From positions 1 to 21,114 of the forward strand of contig DHON01000094.1 in the NCBI GenBank assembly GCA_002409965.1: a stretch of DNA of 21,114 bases. Direction: 5' to 3'. Below, piece after piece: positions 6,762 to 13,814 of this stretch; within the stretch, counting starts at the first letter, position 1, and each line of letters starts with the position of its first letter. Origin of the DNA: Firmicutes bacterium UBA5389. GTDB taxonomy: Bacteria; Bacillota; DTU025. Position numbers and translations under genes: made by a program. Below the pieces are notes generated by a model. The model saw only the letters and a program-made list of their open reading frames with translations, was not told where the DNA came from and did no database searches.

Positions 6762-7643
6762 AACATTTCGCAACGGCGAGCAGGGACAACAGCGTGCCCG
6801 TCGATCCCGGAACGGCCTTCAATATCGGTTCCGTTAGCAAGGTCTACGTAGCCATTGCGGTGACGCTCCTGGTCGAGGTAGGCAAGATCGATCTCGACGA
6901 CCCCGGCGCGACGGCGGTATCCTGCAATGATGGTTTCGCCCTTGCGGAGATGGTCGAGGAGCGCATCGGCGGACAGAAGTACATAGACTCCCTGGCGAGT
7001 CGCATCTTTGAGCCATTGGGCTTGCACCACACTGGAGCGAGTGTGGGCGAAAGGGCCGTTCGGGCCGCTGCTGCTGAAGTCGTCGCAGCGTACTACAGGC
7101 CCGCGACCGGACAGAAGGAACCGTTCGAGGCAGTCTCCTTTTTGGGATCAGGCGGGCTCAGCGCCACTGCGGTGGATCTGGTCCGTTTTGTGGACAGCTT
7201 CTCAAGTGCAGGAAGACATATCCTGTCTGAGTCGGCGGCGAGCACTACGCAGTAGAACCATTCATCGGTTTTGACATGGTCTCTATGCGCAGATTACCCG
7301 CGATTGAGGCTCCCCGCGACATGGAGACGGACATGGATGGAAAGCGGTGGCTGCGTCGAAATGTCAGGCCTTTCGAAGGTGTGCTTCTCGTAGATTCGCA
7401 CCTGGTTCAGTCCAGCGCTATCGAAGCGCTGCCCGGGTATGTAGGCGCGGCGATTCAATCAAGAAGATCGAATCATCGACGTACGCAGGGATCCCGACCG
7501 GCGGTAGGGTCATCGCATTTGCCTCGGATAGCTCGCGGACGTACGACAGCTCCGTCGATGAGGGCTGTGTGTCCGTCAACGAAGGGGATTTCGCAGAGGT
7601 TGCCGGAATGCGAGACGGCCTACAGATGACCCGATGCAGCTAG
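6762..7643 (+). pseudogene. Broken serine hydrolase paralogue (copy A)
   Basis: The sequence is closely homologous to the serine hydrolase gene at 18227-19957 but badly damaged. The signal peptide and about the first 70 residues are missing. The S-V-S-K nucleophile motif survives near 6835. An in-frame deletion of about 190 bases follows, with a short repeat (ACG) at the joint, and then S-C-N replaces Y-C-N. After ILSE (near 7230) a second deletion of roughly 540 bases removes the region holding the third catalytic motif, and the frame is broken. Homology resumes at 7260 and continues into a C-terminal tail (IPTGGRVIAFAS) that the 18-kb copy has lost. The stop TAG shares the palindrome CTAG with the stop of the convergent RCC1 gene. 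It cannot make a working enzyme. Confidence 0.85.
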
Positions 7644-9016
7644 AATGCGGATATCCGCCGGGGCGCGCCTATCGCATAGAGTACCGCGGGCGATGCCCCG
7701 GGATAACTCATGCCCCAACGCCACAGGTCTCCGAAACAGTCAACAGCTGCTATTACTTGCTCTCCGGAGGCAACAGCAGCGGTTCCGGCGATGCCCATCA
7801 CCATCGTCGGTGGGATTATCGCAGAGTATGTCCCGGTTCCCAGGTAATTCTGCGTGTTAGCCCCCCAGGCCCACACAGACCCGTCGGCCTTCACTGCCAG
7901 ACCGTTGCGGTCGCCGGCAGCAATGGCGACGACCCCGTCAAGGCCTTCCACTATTACGGGATCATAGTCCCATTCGGTGCCACTACCCAATTGGCCATGG
8001 CTGTTCACGCCCCATGCCCACACAGTGCTGTCATTCTTCAGAGCCATGCTATGTTCAGAGCCAGCCGCTATGGAGATGACTCCGGCGAGTCCGACAGACT
8101 CAGCGTCTCCCACGTAGCGGTTTAACCAGTATGTTGAGTCACCCCAGGGCAGTGCTATCCGCCAAAACCCCCATTGGCATACAGTGCCATCAGCTTTCAG
8201 CGCCAAGCTGCGATATCCACTGGCGGCAACAGACGCAACGCTGCCCATTCCAACCTTCATGACAGGCGTCGGTGTCGTGGTCGGCGCGTCCCGTCCTATC
8301 TGATATGTGCTGTTGTCTCCCCATCCCCACACAGTGCCATCATTCTTCACAGCCAAGCTATGGTATTCTCCGGCAGCTATGGCCCGAACCCCGCTTAAGC
8401 CCGCAACTTGTGCAGGCACATCACAGCGATCTGAATACGTCCCATTCCCCAGTTGGCCGCGGTCATTGGCTCCCCATGCCCACACGGTGCCGTCAGCCTT
8501 CAGCGCCAGACTATGGTACGCGCCGGCTGCGATGGCTACGATGTCTTCAATGCCCGACACCCGCATCGCAGCTCCATAGGTGTAGACGGACCCGCTAGAT
8601 CCCCAGAAATACACTGTGCCGTCAGCCCTAGGAAACAGAGCGTAGTTCTTGCCGGCAACGACCTGCTGAAACCCCAGGCTATTGGCAGCGCTGCGGATTC
8701 CGGTGAAGCTAACGTCTTGCTCTGCGCCGCTTACCTGCCGGTATCCGGGCTCGAAAACCCAGTCAGCACTTGCGGGGGCAATAGTCACAGATCCCCTAAG
8801 GCCACTCACGGTCCACGTTCCGTCATCGCGAGTCTCGGTGATTTCGACGCTGCGACTTCCGCTGAAGCCAACATGGACATTTCCGATTCCCTGGCTATCA
8901 TCGTCCGCGCAGACTATCCGCCCCGAGACTGTATATGACGTTCCCACCGTCAGGCCGCATCCAGTAGTCAGGATACATAGCGCGATTAGCACTAGACCGA
9001 ATGCCCTCTTCACCAA
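7640..9016 (-). CDS. Lipoprotein with seven RCC1 repeats
   Basis: A 458-residue predicted lipoprotein. The signal peptide has basic residues near the start, a hydrophobic core and the lipobox L-T-T-G-C (Cys20). Residues about 25-95 form a beta-rich domain like carboxypeptidase-regulatory or Cna-B modules (VSGRIVCADD...). Then come seven repeats of about 50 residues, each with a core like IAAGxxHSLALKADGTVWAWG, the RCC1 hallmark. Seven repeats would close one seven-bladed propeller. The GTG at 9016 is chosen because GGGGG lies eight bases upstream and a short basic start follows. Extracellular RCC1 proteins are thought to bind other proteins or polymers; the ligand here is unknown. The gene lies alone between two broken serine hydrolase copies. 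It shares CTAG with the stop of copy A. Confidence 0.88.
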   Translation of the reverse strand: MVKRAFGLVLIALCILTTGCGLTVGTSYTVSGRIVCADDDSQGIGNVHVGFSGSRSVEITETRDDGTWTVSGLRGSVTIAPASADWVFEPGYRQVSGAEQDVSFTGIRSAANSLGFQQVVAGKNYALFPRADGTVYFWGSSGSVYTYGAAMRVSGIEDIVAIAAGAYHSLALKADGTVWAWGANDRGQLGNGTYSDRCDVPAQVAGLSGVRAIAAGEYHSLAVKNDGTVWGWGDNSTYQIGRDAPTTTPTPVMKVGMGSVASVAASGYRSLALKADGTVCQWGFWRIALPWGDSTYWLNRYVGDAESVGLAGVISIAAGSEHSMALKNDSTVWAWGVNSHGQLGSGTEWDYDPVIVEGLDGVVAIAAGDRNGLAVKADGSVWAWGANTQNYLGTGTYSAIIPPTMVMGIAGTAAVASGEQVIAAVDCFGDLWRWGMSYPGASPAVLYAIGAPRRISAF

Positions 9017-9172
9017 GTGCACCCCCAAGCAGTACAGCAACTTAAGGTTCACATCGTGCCCCTGGCTCGCCTGGCGCCGGTGAGCCCGTCAGCTTCGAGA
9101 TCCGCCAGAGTGGCCCGGAATCGCCCTCAATTGGGCTGCAATCCAGCTTGCGCTCAATGCTGCAGCAGTTCT

Positions 9173-9747
9173 ATGAAATTCGAGGAATTCCTGCCCCCCT
9201 TCGACGCCCAACGATACGAGAAGGCGGGCGTCGGGCCGCTGTCCACCGGCCGGTCCGCCGAAAGCCAAAGCCATCTCATCGCGAGTGACACTGCGGCGCT
9301 CCCGCCGGACATCATATCCACGCACATAATGCAGGCACTGATGGAGGGCAAGGGTATACTCAGCCCGGATCAGCGATGGGTAGAATTCCCGCCTCAAAGC
9401 GCGGCAATCCCCGCCGAGCTGCTGAAGTATGAGGGCTATTACGGAACCTCCGGTGGGATTGTGAAGGTCGAGTTCGACACCGAAGCGAACGCCCTGAAGA
9501 CCTCAGCATGCTACAACGGCCGATTCGTCCCAGTTACAACGAGTGGCGCAAGGCCCAAACGGAAGGGACATTCAAGACCGACATCCCGACCCGCGGCAGG
9601 ATGCTGGTGTTCTCGCCCGCAGGCGAGCTCACTTACGATAGCCTGATGGAAGTCCAGAAGGCGCTCTTCCTAGAGGAAGGAAGCTACGTAGGTTTCATCG
9701 GCGAACCTGGAGATCCGTTTGTGCTCATATACCAGCCAAGAGCCTAG
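9173..9747 (+). pseudogene. C-terminal half of a serine hydrolase paralogue (copy B), frameshifted
   Basis: This stretch matches the region from the third catalytic motif to the C-terminus of the serine hydrolase family seen at 18227-19957. Recognisable parts are FDAQRYEKAGVGPLS, then LLKYEGYYGTSGGIVKVEF (compare the GYY region of the intact gene), and the tail IPTRGRMLVFSPAGELTYDS ending at 9747. The catalytic N-terminal domain is absent, about 20 residues are missing after HLI, and the frame shifts near 9525-9540. The Lys-Gly-type third motif is altered to S-T-G. Its tail keeps the domain that the 18-kb gene lacks, so it helps define the complete family. It is a distinct paralogue, not the lost end of copy A. 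Confidence 0.78.
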
Positions 9748-9910
9748 CTCATCGGATGTAGGGGCCGATTTCGACCCGGGCGTGTTCGCCGACTTCCTGT
9801 CTACATCGCCGTTGTGTCGGACGAAAACGCCGTCGGAGGCCATGGCGTCCATGACGGAGTTCGGCGTGCTCACGTTCCTGTGTAGCTTCGAGCAGGACAT
9901 GGGCTGGTGA
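9748..9910 (+). other. Possible C-terminal remnant of an unidentified gene
   Basis: A reading frame ending at the TGA at 9908-9910 has coding-like codon choice (ADFDPGVFADFL... to FLCSFEQDMGW) but no start of its own. It overlaps the end of copy B and stops 30 bases before the dehydrogenase gene. I do not recognise the family. It may be the tail of a gene that once preceded the dehydrogenase, or chance. Confidence 0.3.
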
Positions 9911-9940
9911 ACGCTGGAACAATCGATAGGAGAAGCTGTA

Positions 9941-11128
9941 ATGCGAATCGACTTTCTGGAGCGAATGGACTTGAACCAACGAAGCTTGGCAGGCAAGGTG
10001 GCAGTGGTGACAGGGGCCGGCAGCGGAATCGGGCACGAACTGGCTCGTGCCCTGGCCTGGCTGGGCGCGAAAGTCGTCATTGCCGAGATTGACCGAGCCA
10101 CCGGCGCGGCCACTGAACAGCTGATCCGGGACGAGGGAGGCGAAGCCCTGTTCGTCCAGACCGACGTGGCCAGCGAGCGAAGCGTCGCCAGTCTCAAAGA
10201 ACGAGTCGAAGCCGCATACGAAAGGGTGGACATCCTAGTCAACAACGCCCTGGTCACTGCGTTCGGCTCCATCCTGGAACTGCCCCTGGAAGCCTGGGAC
10301 CGAACCCATCGCGTGAACCTGCGTGGTGCAGTAATGGGCGTCAAGACCTTCCTCCCAGGAATGCTGGAGCGCAGAGAAGGTACTGTGGTCATGATCACCT
10401 CCGCCGAGGGGATGGGTTACGCCGCGCCTTACTTCGCCTCCAAGACCGCCCTGAGGTCGCTGGCCTTCTCGCTCGCCACGGAGCTGGGCGAAGACTCCGG
10501 AGTGTCGGTGTTCATCTTTGCCCCTGGGATGGTAGATACCCCGGGCTTCCGGGAGAGCCTCGACGAAATGCCCCGATGGATGGGCCTCACGCCGCACGAG
10601 TTCACCCACCTCGGCGCCAACGCAGGCTATGACGGCTTGATGCCTGCAGAAGACTGCGCCGCGGGCACTGCCAATCGGCAATCGCCTTCTACACCGGTTC
10701 CGGTGACGACAGCCAACGCGCCGGCCGCCGATGCGCTGCAGCTCAGCAAGGGATTACTGGAGATCATGACGGTAGTCAAACGCGAAACCGCCGAACTCGG
10801 CGTGTTCCAGCGGGCGTGGGTTGCCCGCACATTCCAGCAGCGGGCCGGGTTGACTGTGGATGACTGGCTGAGGACTGCTGAAGACCTGTCGACCGAGCTT
10901 GCCGCGTTTCACTCCACCGGCGCATCGAACAAAGAGAGGCTCCAGTCGAGACTGCCCTGGCTCAAGACCAGCCTGAATCGACTGGCCGACAACTTCCACA
11001 AGAACTGTGAGGACGCCAAAGGCTGGATCAAAGACCCCGAAGCACTGCAGATCGCGCTGGAAGAGCTGGAGCACCGTGAGAAAACCGCCCGCGCACTGAG
11101 CAGAGCCCTGGATAGGTTCCTCGACTGA
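9941..11128 (+). CDS. Short-chain dehydrogenase/reductase with C-terminal extension
   Basis: A 395-residue protein. Residues about 15-235 form a classical SDR Rossmann domain. The NAD(P)-binding motif TGAGSGIG is at 24-31, N-N-A at 101-103, catalytic Ser154 and Y-F-A-S-K (Tyr164, Lys168), and the P-G motif at 195-196. Such enzymes oxidise or reduce hydroxyl/keto groups; the acidic end of beta-2 (AEID) suggests NAD rather than NADP. After a Pro/Ala/Thr-rich linker (about 240-265), a mostly helical and charged extension of about 130 residues follows that is not part of the SDR fold and that I do not recognise. The ATG has AGGAG eight bases upstream. It is the only intact plus-strand gene in the middle of the window and has no evident partner. 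Substrate unknown. Confidence 0.88.
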   Translation: MRIDFLERMDLNQRSLAGKVAVVTGAGSGIGHELARALAWLGAKVVIAEIDRATGAATEQLIRDEGGEALFVQTDVASERSVASLKERVEAAYERVDILVNNALVTAFGSILELPLEAWDRTHRVNLRGAVMGVKTFLPGMLERREGTVVMITSAEGMGYAAPYFASKTALRSLAFSLATELGEDSGVSVFIFAPGMVDTPGFRESLDEMPRWMGLTPHEFTHLGANAGYDGLMPAEDCAAGTANRQSPSTPVPVTTANAPAADALQLSKGLLEIMTVVKRETAELGVFQRAWVARTFQQRAGLTVDDWLRTAEDLSTELAAFHSTGASNKERLQSRLPWLKTSLNRLADNFHKNCEDAKGWIKDPEALQIALEELEHREKTARALSRALDRFLD

Positions 11129-11173
11129 GGGCTCTGCTGGGCCTGCCGGGAAACCCGCAGGTCGCTGAGAGCC

Positions 11174-11412
11174 TCAGGTTCTCCTTATCATCATCCCAGT
11201 GGATGCCAGCATTCCCAGACGCGCGTAGAAAGGCTGCACATCCGGGTCACACATCACATCCACCATGTGAAGCCCGCTCAGTTTGTGAAGTAGGCGCCTG
11301 ACCAACTCGGTCCCGATGCCTTGCCCACGATAGGCGCGCATCGCCAACCCTCGAAGAAACCGTGGAGCATGTCCCCCCGAATCCCGTCGAGATTGTCCGT
11401 GTATCTGATCAT
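11174..11412 (-). pseudogene. GNAT acetyltransferase with internal deletion
   Basis: Both ends of a GNAT-family N-acetyltransferase are present but the middle is gone. The 5' end begins at ATG 11412 with a good GAGGTGAT ribosome site and reads MIRYTDNLDGIRGDMLHGFF, the usual start of this subfamily. After about 23 residues the frame changes and resumes at the acetyl-CoA-binding motif (YRGQGIGTELVRRLL), continuing through CDPDVQPFYARLGM to the stop at 11174. Roughly 55-60 residues are missing, and the total length is not a multiple of three. The product would be inactive. It lies directly downstream of the ANT(6) remnant on the same strand. Confidence 0.85.
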
Positions 11413-11439
11413 TCGATCACCTCTATGGACTCAATGGGC

Positions 11440-11590
11440 TCAATGCCATCTGCACAGCATCACCCGCTCGAGATGCTCACTCACGCGCCGATCGTCATCG
11501 CTTGGATACTCGCAGCCGAAGTGCGCGCACACGCTCATCACGTGCCGCGACGCCGAGGATCAGGTCCATCATCTCTTGCTCAGTTCTCAT
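11440..11590 (-). pseudogene. ANT(6)-like aminoglycoside nucleotidyltransferase, both ends only
   Basis: From ATG 11590, with GGAGGGA seven bases upstream, the sequence reads MRTEQEMMDLILGVAARDER, the typical N-terminus of aminoglycoside 6-adenylyltransferase (AadE/ANT(6)) relatives. After about 23 residues the frame shifts and continues as CEYPSDDDRRVSEHLERVM to a stop at 11440, which resembles the C-terminus of the same family. The central part, including the nucleotidyl-transfer active site, is deleted, so it gives no resistance. Family assignment of the 5' end is firm; that of the 3' end is from memory of the family pattern. Confidence 0.75.
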
Positions 11591-11947
11591 CAGCTTCCCT
11601 CCACGCGCGCAGAGCCCGTACTGACTGTACATCGGGCTTCGGAGCATCGCAGGTAGCCGGCGCCGCTCAATCGAGTCGGGCCCACGAGACCTATAGCACT
11701 CGCTTATCCTGTCAAGAGCGTCTTCGCAATCATCCCGCAGGTCTAGGCCGAAGTTTCCTGCCTGCGATGCGAGGTTAATGAGATCGTGGGTCTTTTGCAG
11801 TGTCCACCCATTCTTGAGAAGGAAACCTTTCAGGTACTTCTCCAACGCCTGATGGATACGTAGGGCAATTGCATCAGTATAGTGATCATGGTCGTGAAAA
11901 AACTGGGCTACCTCAATCCCCCGGGCCAAGCACGGCGCGCTGGGCAT
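11495..11947 (-). CDS. HEPN-domain-like protein, probably truncated
   Basis: The reading frame codes for 150 residues. Residues 9-95 fit a HEPN helical domain (VAQFFHDHDHYTDAIALRIH, ALEKYLKGFLL, THDLINLASQAG, CEDALDRISECY), the partner class of minimal nucleotidyltransferases. The usual last helix after the RYP-like motif is missing, and residues from 120 on belong to the overlapping start of the ANT(6) remnant, which has its own ribosome site at 11591-11605. The N-terminus also seems short and the ATG at 11947 lacks a ribosome site. I do not see the R-x4-6-H RNase motif of HEPN toxins. It is most likely a decaying gene rather than a functional one. Confidence 0.6.
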   Translation of the reverse strand: MPSAPCLARGIEVAQFFHDHDHYTDAIALRIHQALEKYLKGFLLKNGWTLQKTHDLINLASQAGNFGLDLRDDCEDALDRISECYRSRGPDSIERRRLPAMLRSPMYSQYGLCARGGKLMRTEQEMMDLILGVAARDERVRALRLRVSKR

Positions 11948-11964
11948 GCGGGGCGCTGGCGCGC

Positions 11965-12816
11965 TCAGTCCGAGTCTATCCCCTTGAATCCCTCGCCCAG
12001 GACTTCATGGGACTGGCTGACGCTGATGAATGCTTTGGGGTCGGTCTCCTTGATGAAGTCTTTGAGACTGACGAACTCCCTTCGGCTGACCACTGTGTAG
12101 ACCACTCTGACCTGTCGGCGGTAGTAGCCGCTCTGCGCGTGCAAGAATGTCACGCCGCGGCCCAGGTCACTCATGACAAACTCGGCGATGGCCTCCGGCT
12201 TGGCCGTCATCACCATGACCTGCATGGAGACATTGAAGCCCTGGATGGCGTAGTCGATTATGAAGCCGTTGAAGACCACCGCAAGCAGGGCATAAAGTCC
12301 CTTCTCTGGCCCGAAGACTACCGCCGCTGCAACAGCAATGGCAGCGTCCGTCATGAGCAGCCCTTTTCCTATGTCAAGATGCGTATACTTGTTCAGAATC
12401 TTGGCGATGATGTCCGTTCCCCCGCTGGACGCCCCTTGGTTGAAGATCATTGCCATTCCAAGGCCCGACACAGCCGTGCCCACCAACGAAGACAGCAGCA
12501 AGTCCGAGGTCAGTGGGGCATCAATGGGCAGAAGCCTTTCCAGAAGCCATATCACTCCCGACAGCCCCAAAGTGGCATAGATTGTCTTCAGTCCAAAGCC
12601 GGCGCCGAGGACTGTGAAGGCGAGAGCAAACAACGCCGCGTTGAGCGCCGCCATTAGCAAGCCCACTGGAATCTGCGGCACGAAATGATGAACGAGCATG
12701 GCGATTCCCGTGGCTCCGCCTGCCGCTATGTCATGGGCCATCAAGAACAAATACAGTCCGAGAGCCAGCACAATGATGCCCAGAGTGATACTGAAATACT
12801 GCCTTACTGTTTTCAC
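11965..12816 (-). CDS. YitT-family membrane protein with DUF2179 domain
   Basis: A 283-residue protein of the YitT family, common in Bacillota and of unsettled function. About five to six hydrophobic helices span residues 8-190, with the conserved AAGGATGIAML loop near residue 32 and the GASSGGTDIIAKIL motif near residue 130. The C-terminal DUF2179 domain (about 200-280) has an alpha/beta pattern and is probably cytoplasmic (GVTFLHAQSGYYRRQVRVVY). It starts at GTG 12816 with GAGGGTG about seven bases upstream. Length is typical and it appears intact, in contrast to the broken genes on both sides. No operon partner is evident. Confidence 0.92.
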   Translation of the reverse strand: MKTVRQYFSITLGIIVLALGLYLFLMAHDIAAGGATGIAMLVHHFVPQIPVGLLMAALNAALFALAFTVLGAGFGLKTIYATLGLSGVIWLLERLLPIDAPLTSDLLLSSLVGTAVSGLGMAMIFNQGASSGGTDIIAKILNKYTHLDIGKGLLMTDAAIAVAAAVVFGPEKGLYALLAVVFNGFIIDYAIQGFNVSMQVMVMTAKPEAIAEFVMSDLGRGVTFLHAQSGYYRRQVRVVYTVVSRREFVSLKDFIKETDPKAFISVSQSHEVLGEGFKGIDSD

Positions 12817-12882
12817 AACGCTACACCCTCAACACGCGATACTCCCATAGCAAGCTACACAGTGCTACACAAGCATTATACA

Positions 12883-13281
12883 CTATTGCATATCGCCCGC
12901 AGCCATGAAGTCATTGATCATCACCACGTCTGCGCCGGAAAACTCGCGTACAGCATCGGTGATGAGGTTGGTCAGGTTCGTCGAGCGCGTGTGCACACGG
13001 GCGGCCTTGTAGGACGCAGTCATCACAGCGATCGGATCGTCAGGAGCTGGTCCTGGCATCTCTGCCGTCATCTTGACCAGTTCGCCGCGGAAGGAGGCGA
13101 GCTTGCCGCCTGCCACCGACACATCGAGTACACCCACGTACTCGGCCCACTCGCCGGCCTGAACAATGAGGGTTTCGCCGATAACCTTCGGCTGTGCCAG
13201 CGCTGTGTGGGAATGACCCCCGACGATGACATCGATGCCGAGTACCACGGCCGCGAGAGCCGCATCGGCATCGATGCCTAG
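12883..13281 (-). pseudogene. 5'-nucleotidase / UDP-sugar hydrolase family fragment
   Basis: The frame holds the metallophosphoesterase motif IDVIVGGHSHT and the following strands (LIVQAGEWAEYVGVLDV), typical of 5'-nucleotidase/2',3'-cyclic phosphodiesterase proteins. The N-terminal metal-binding blocks are missing and the open frame begins only at about 13281. A segment of about 15-25 residues is missing before TNLTNLITDAVREFSGADVV, which belongs to the C-terminal 5'-nucleotidase domain. That domain is cut short by a stop at 12883, soon after. No start codon with a ribosome site is seen. It is a remnant with losses at both ends and inside. Confidence 0.82.
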
Positions 13282-13390
13282 GAATCTGCTCGAAAACCTT
13301 CACAAACCGGCTGTATGTCGGCGATGGCAAGCCATGTGAGCCGAGTTGATAGCAAAAGTCTCTCTGGATTTCGTTACTGACGATACGACA

Positions 13391-13483
13391 TTAGTTCCCG
13401 TAAATTGATAACAAGGAATTAGCACGAGCATCGGCGTGCCGAAACTTGGGAAGGGCCTCCAAGATAGTCTCCATGTACAGCAT
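13391..13483 (-). CDS. Very short reading frame with a ribosome site, perhaps a gene remnant
   Basis: A 30-codon frame begins at ATG 13483 (another ATG directly before it at 13486), with GGAGGT about five bases upstream, and encodes MLYMETILEALPKFRHADAR and about ten more residues before TAA. I do not recognise it. The strong ribosome site suggests either a small peptide or the surviving 5' end of a deleted gene, as with the GNAT and ANT(6) remnants nearby. Confidence 0.3.
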   Translation of the reverse strand: MLYMETILEALPKFRHADARANSLLSIYGN

Positions 13484-13616
13484 CATGCACCTCCGGGATC
13501 CGCATTACCCGGAAAGAGCACACAAGTCGCTAGCTGGTCATCTCCAGAATGCGTGCTTGCCACATGTTACATGCGGAATGTGAGCAGCCGAGGTCGTTGC
13601 CCTGGATGACTTGGAC

Positions 13617-13645
13617 CGCAGGTTCGATTACTGCCAGGTGCGACA
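13617..13645 (+). repeat. Degenerate copy of the tRNA-Arg 3' end (possible att site)
   Basis: This stretch matches positions 23-51 of the tRNA-Arg at the left edge at 26 of 29 bases, in the same orientation, and covers the T arm, the 3' acceptor strand and the CCA region. The similarity extends into the acceptor strand, so it is not just the conserved T loop. One mismatch breaks the T stem (A at 13630) and another the CCA (A at 13643), and I see no matching 5' half, so it is not a working tRNA. Such copies typically mark the far end of elements that integrate into tRNA genes. Confidence 0.6.
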
Positions 13646-13687
13646 TCGACTATCGACCCAGGCAGCTTCATTGAGCGCGCGCTGTCT

Positions 13688-13702
13688 GCAGCCTTTGGCT
13701 GC
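13688..13702 (-). terminator. Small hairpin downstream of the ABC operon
   Basis: GCAGCC-TTT-GGCTGC is a perfect six-base-pair stem with a three-base loop, about 110 bases past the end of the last ABC permease gene. On the minus strand it is not followed by a T run, so a role as an intrinsic terminator is doubtful. Confidence 0.25.
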
Positions 13703-13814
13703 TTGACGATGTACTGATGATTTGCCCAGAGCGAATTCTGGCGTATTGCGATCGTACTACCTTCCAGGCCAACGCTCGCCCATCGGACCTCGATCAAAGA
13801 GCGACCACCGTGCC

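Larger units (their letters stand above)
13282..13814. other. Gene-poor junction region
   Basis: About 530 bases between the 5'-nucleotidase remnant and the ABC permease. It holds the short frame at 13391-13483, a degenerate tRNA 3' end at 13617-13645 and a small perfect hairpin at 13688-13702. No integrase, transposase ends or further genes are seen. I read it as the old right boundary of an inserted segment. Confidence 0.55.

Noticed and set aside
8150..9000. RCC1 repeats as a DNA repeat array or CRISPR
   Set aside because: The periodicity is protein-level (about 50 codons, diverged), with no constant repeats and unique spacers.
13560..13650. A complete second tRNA gene
   Set aside because: Only the 3' third is recognisable. 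The T stem has a mismatch, the CCA is altered and no matching anticodon stem or D arm is seen.
6640..13650. Insertion sequence or transposase as the cause of the gene remnants
   Set aside because: I found no transposase motifs and no terminal inverted repeats next to the remnants. The joints look like simple deletions.
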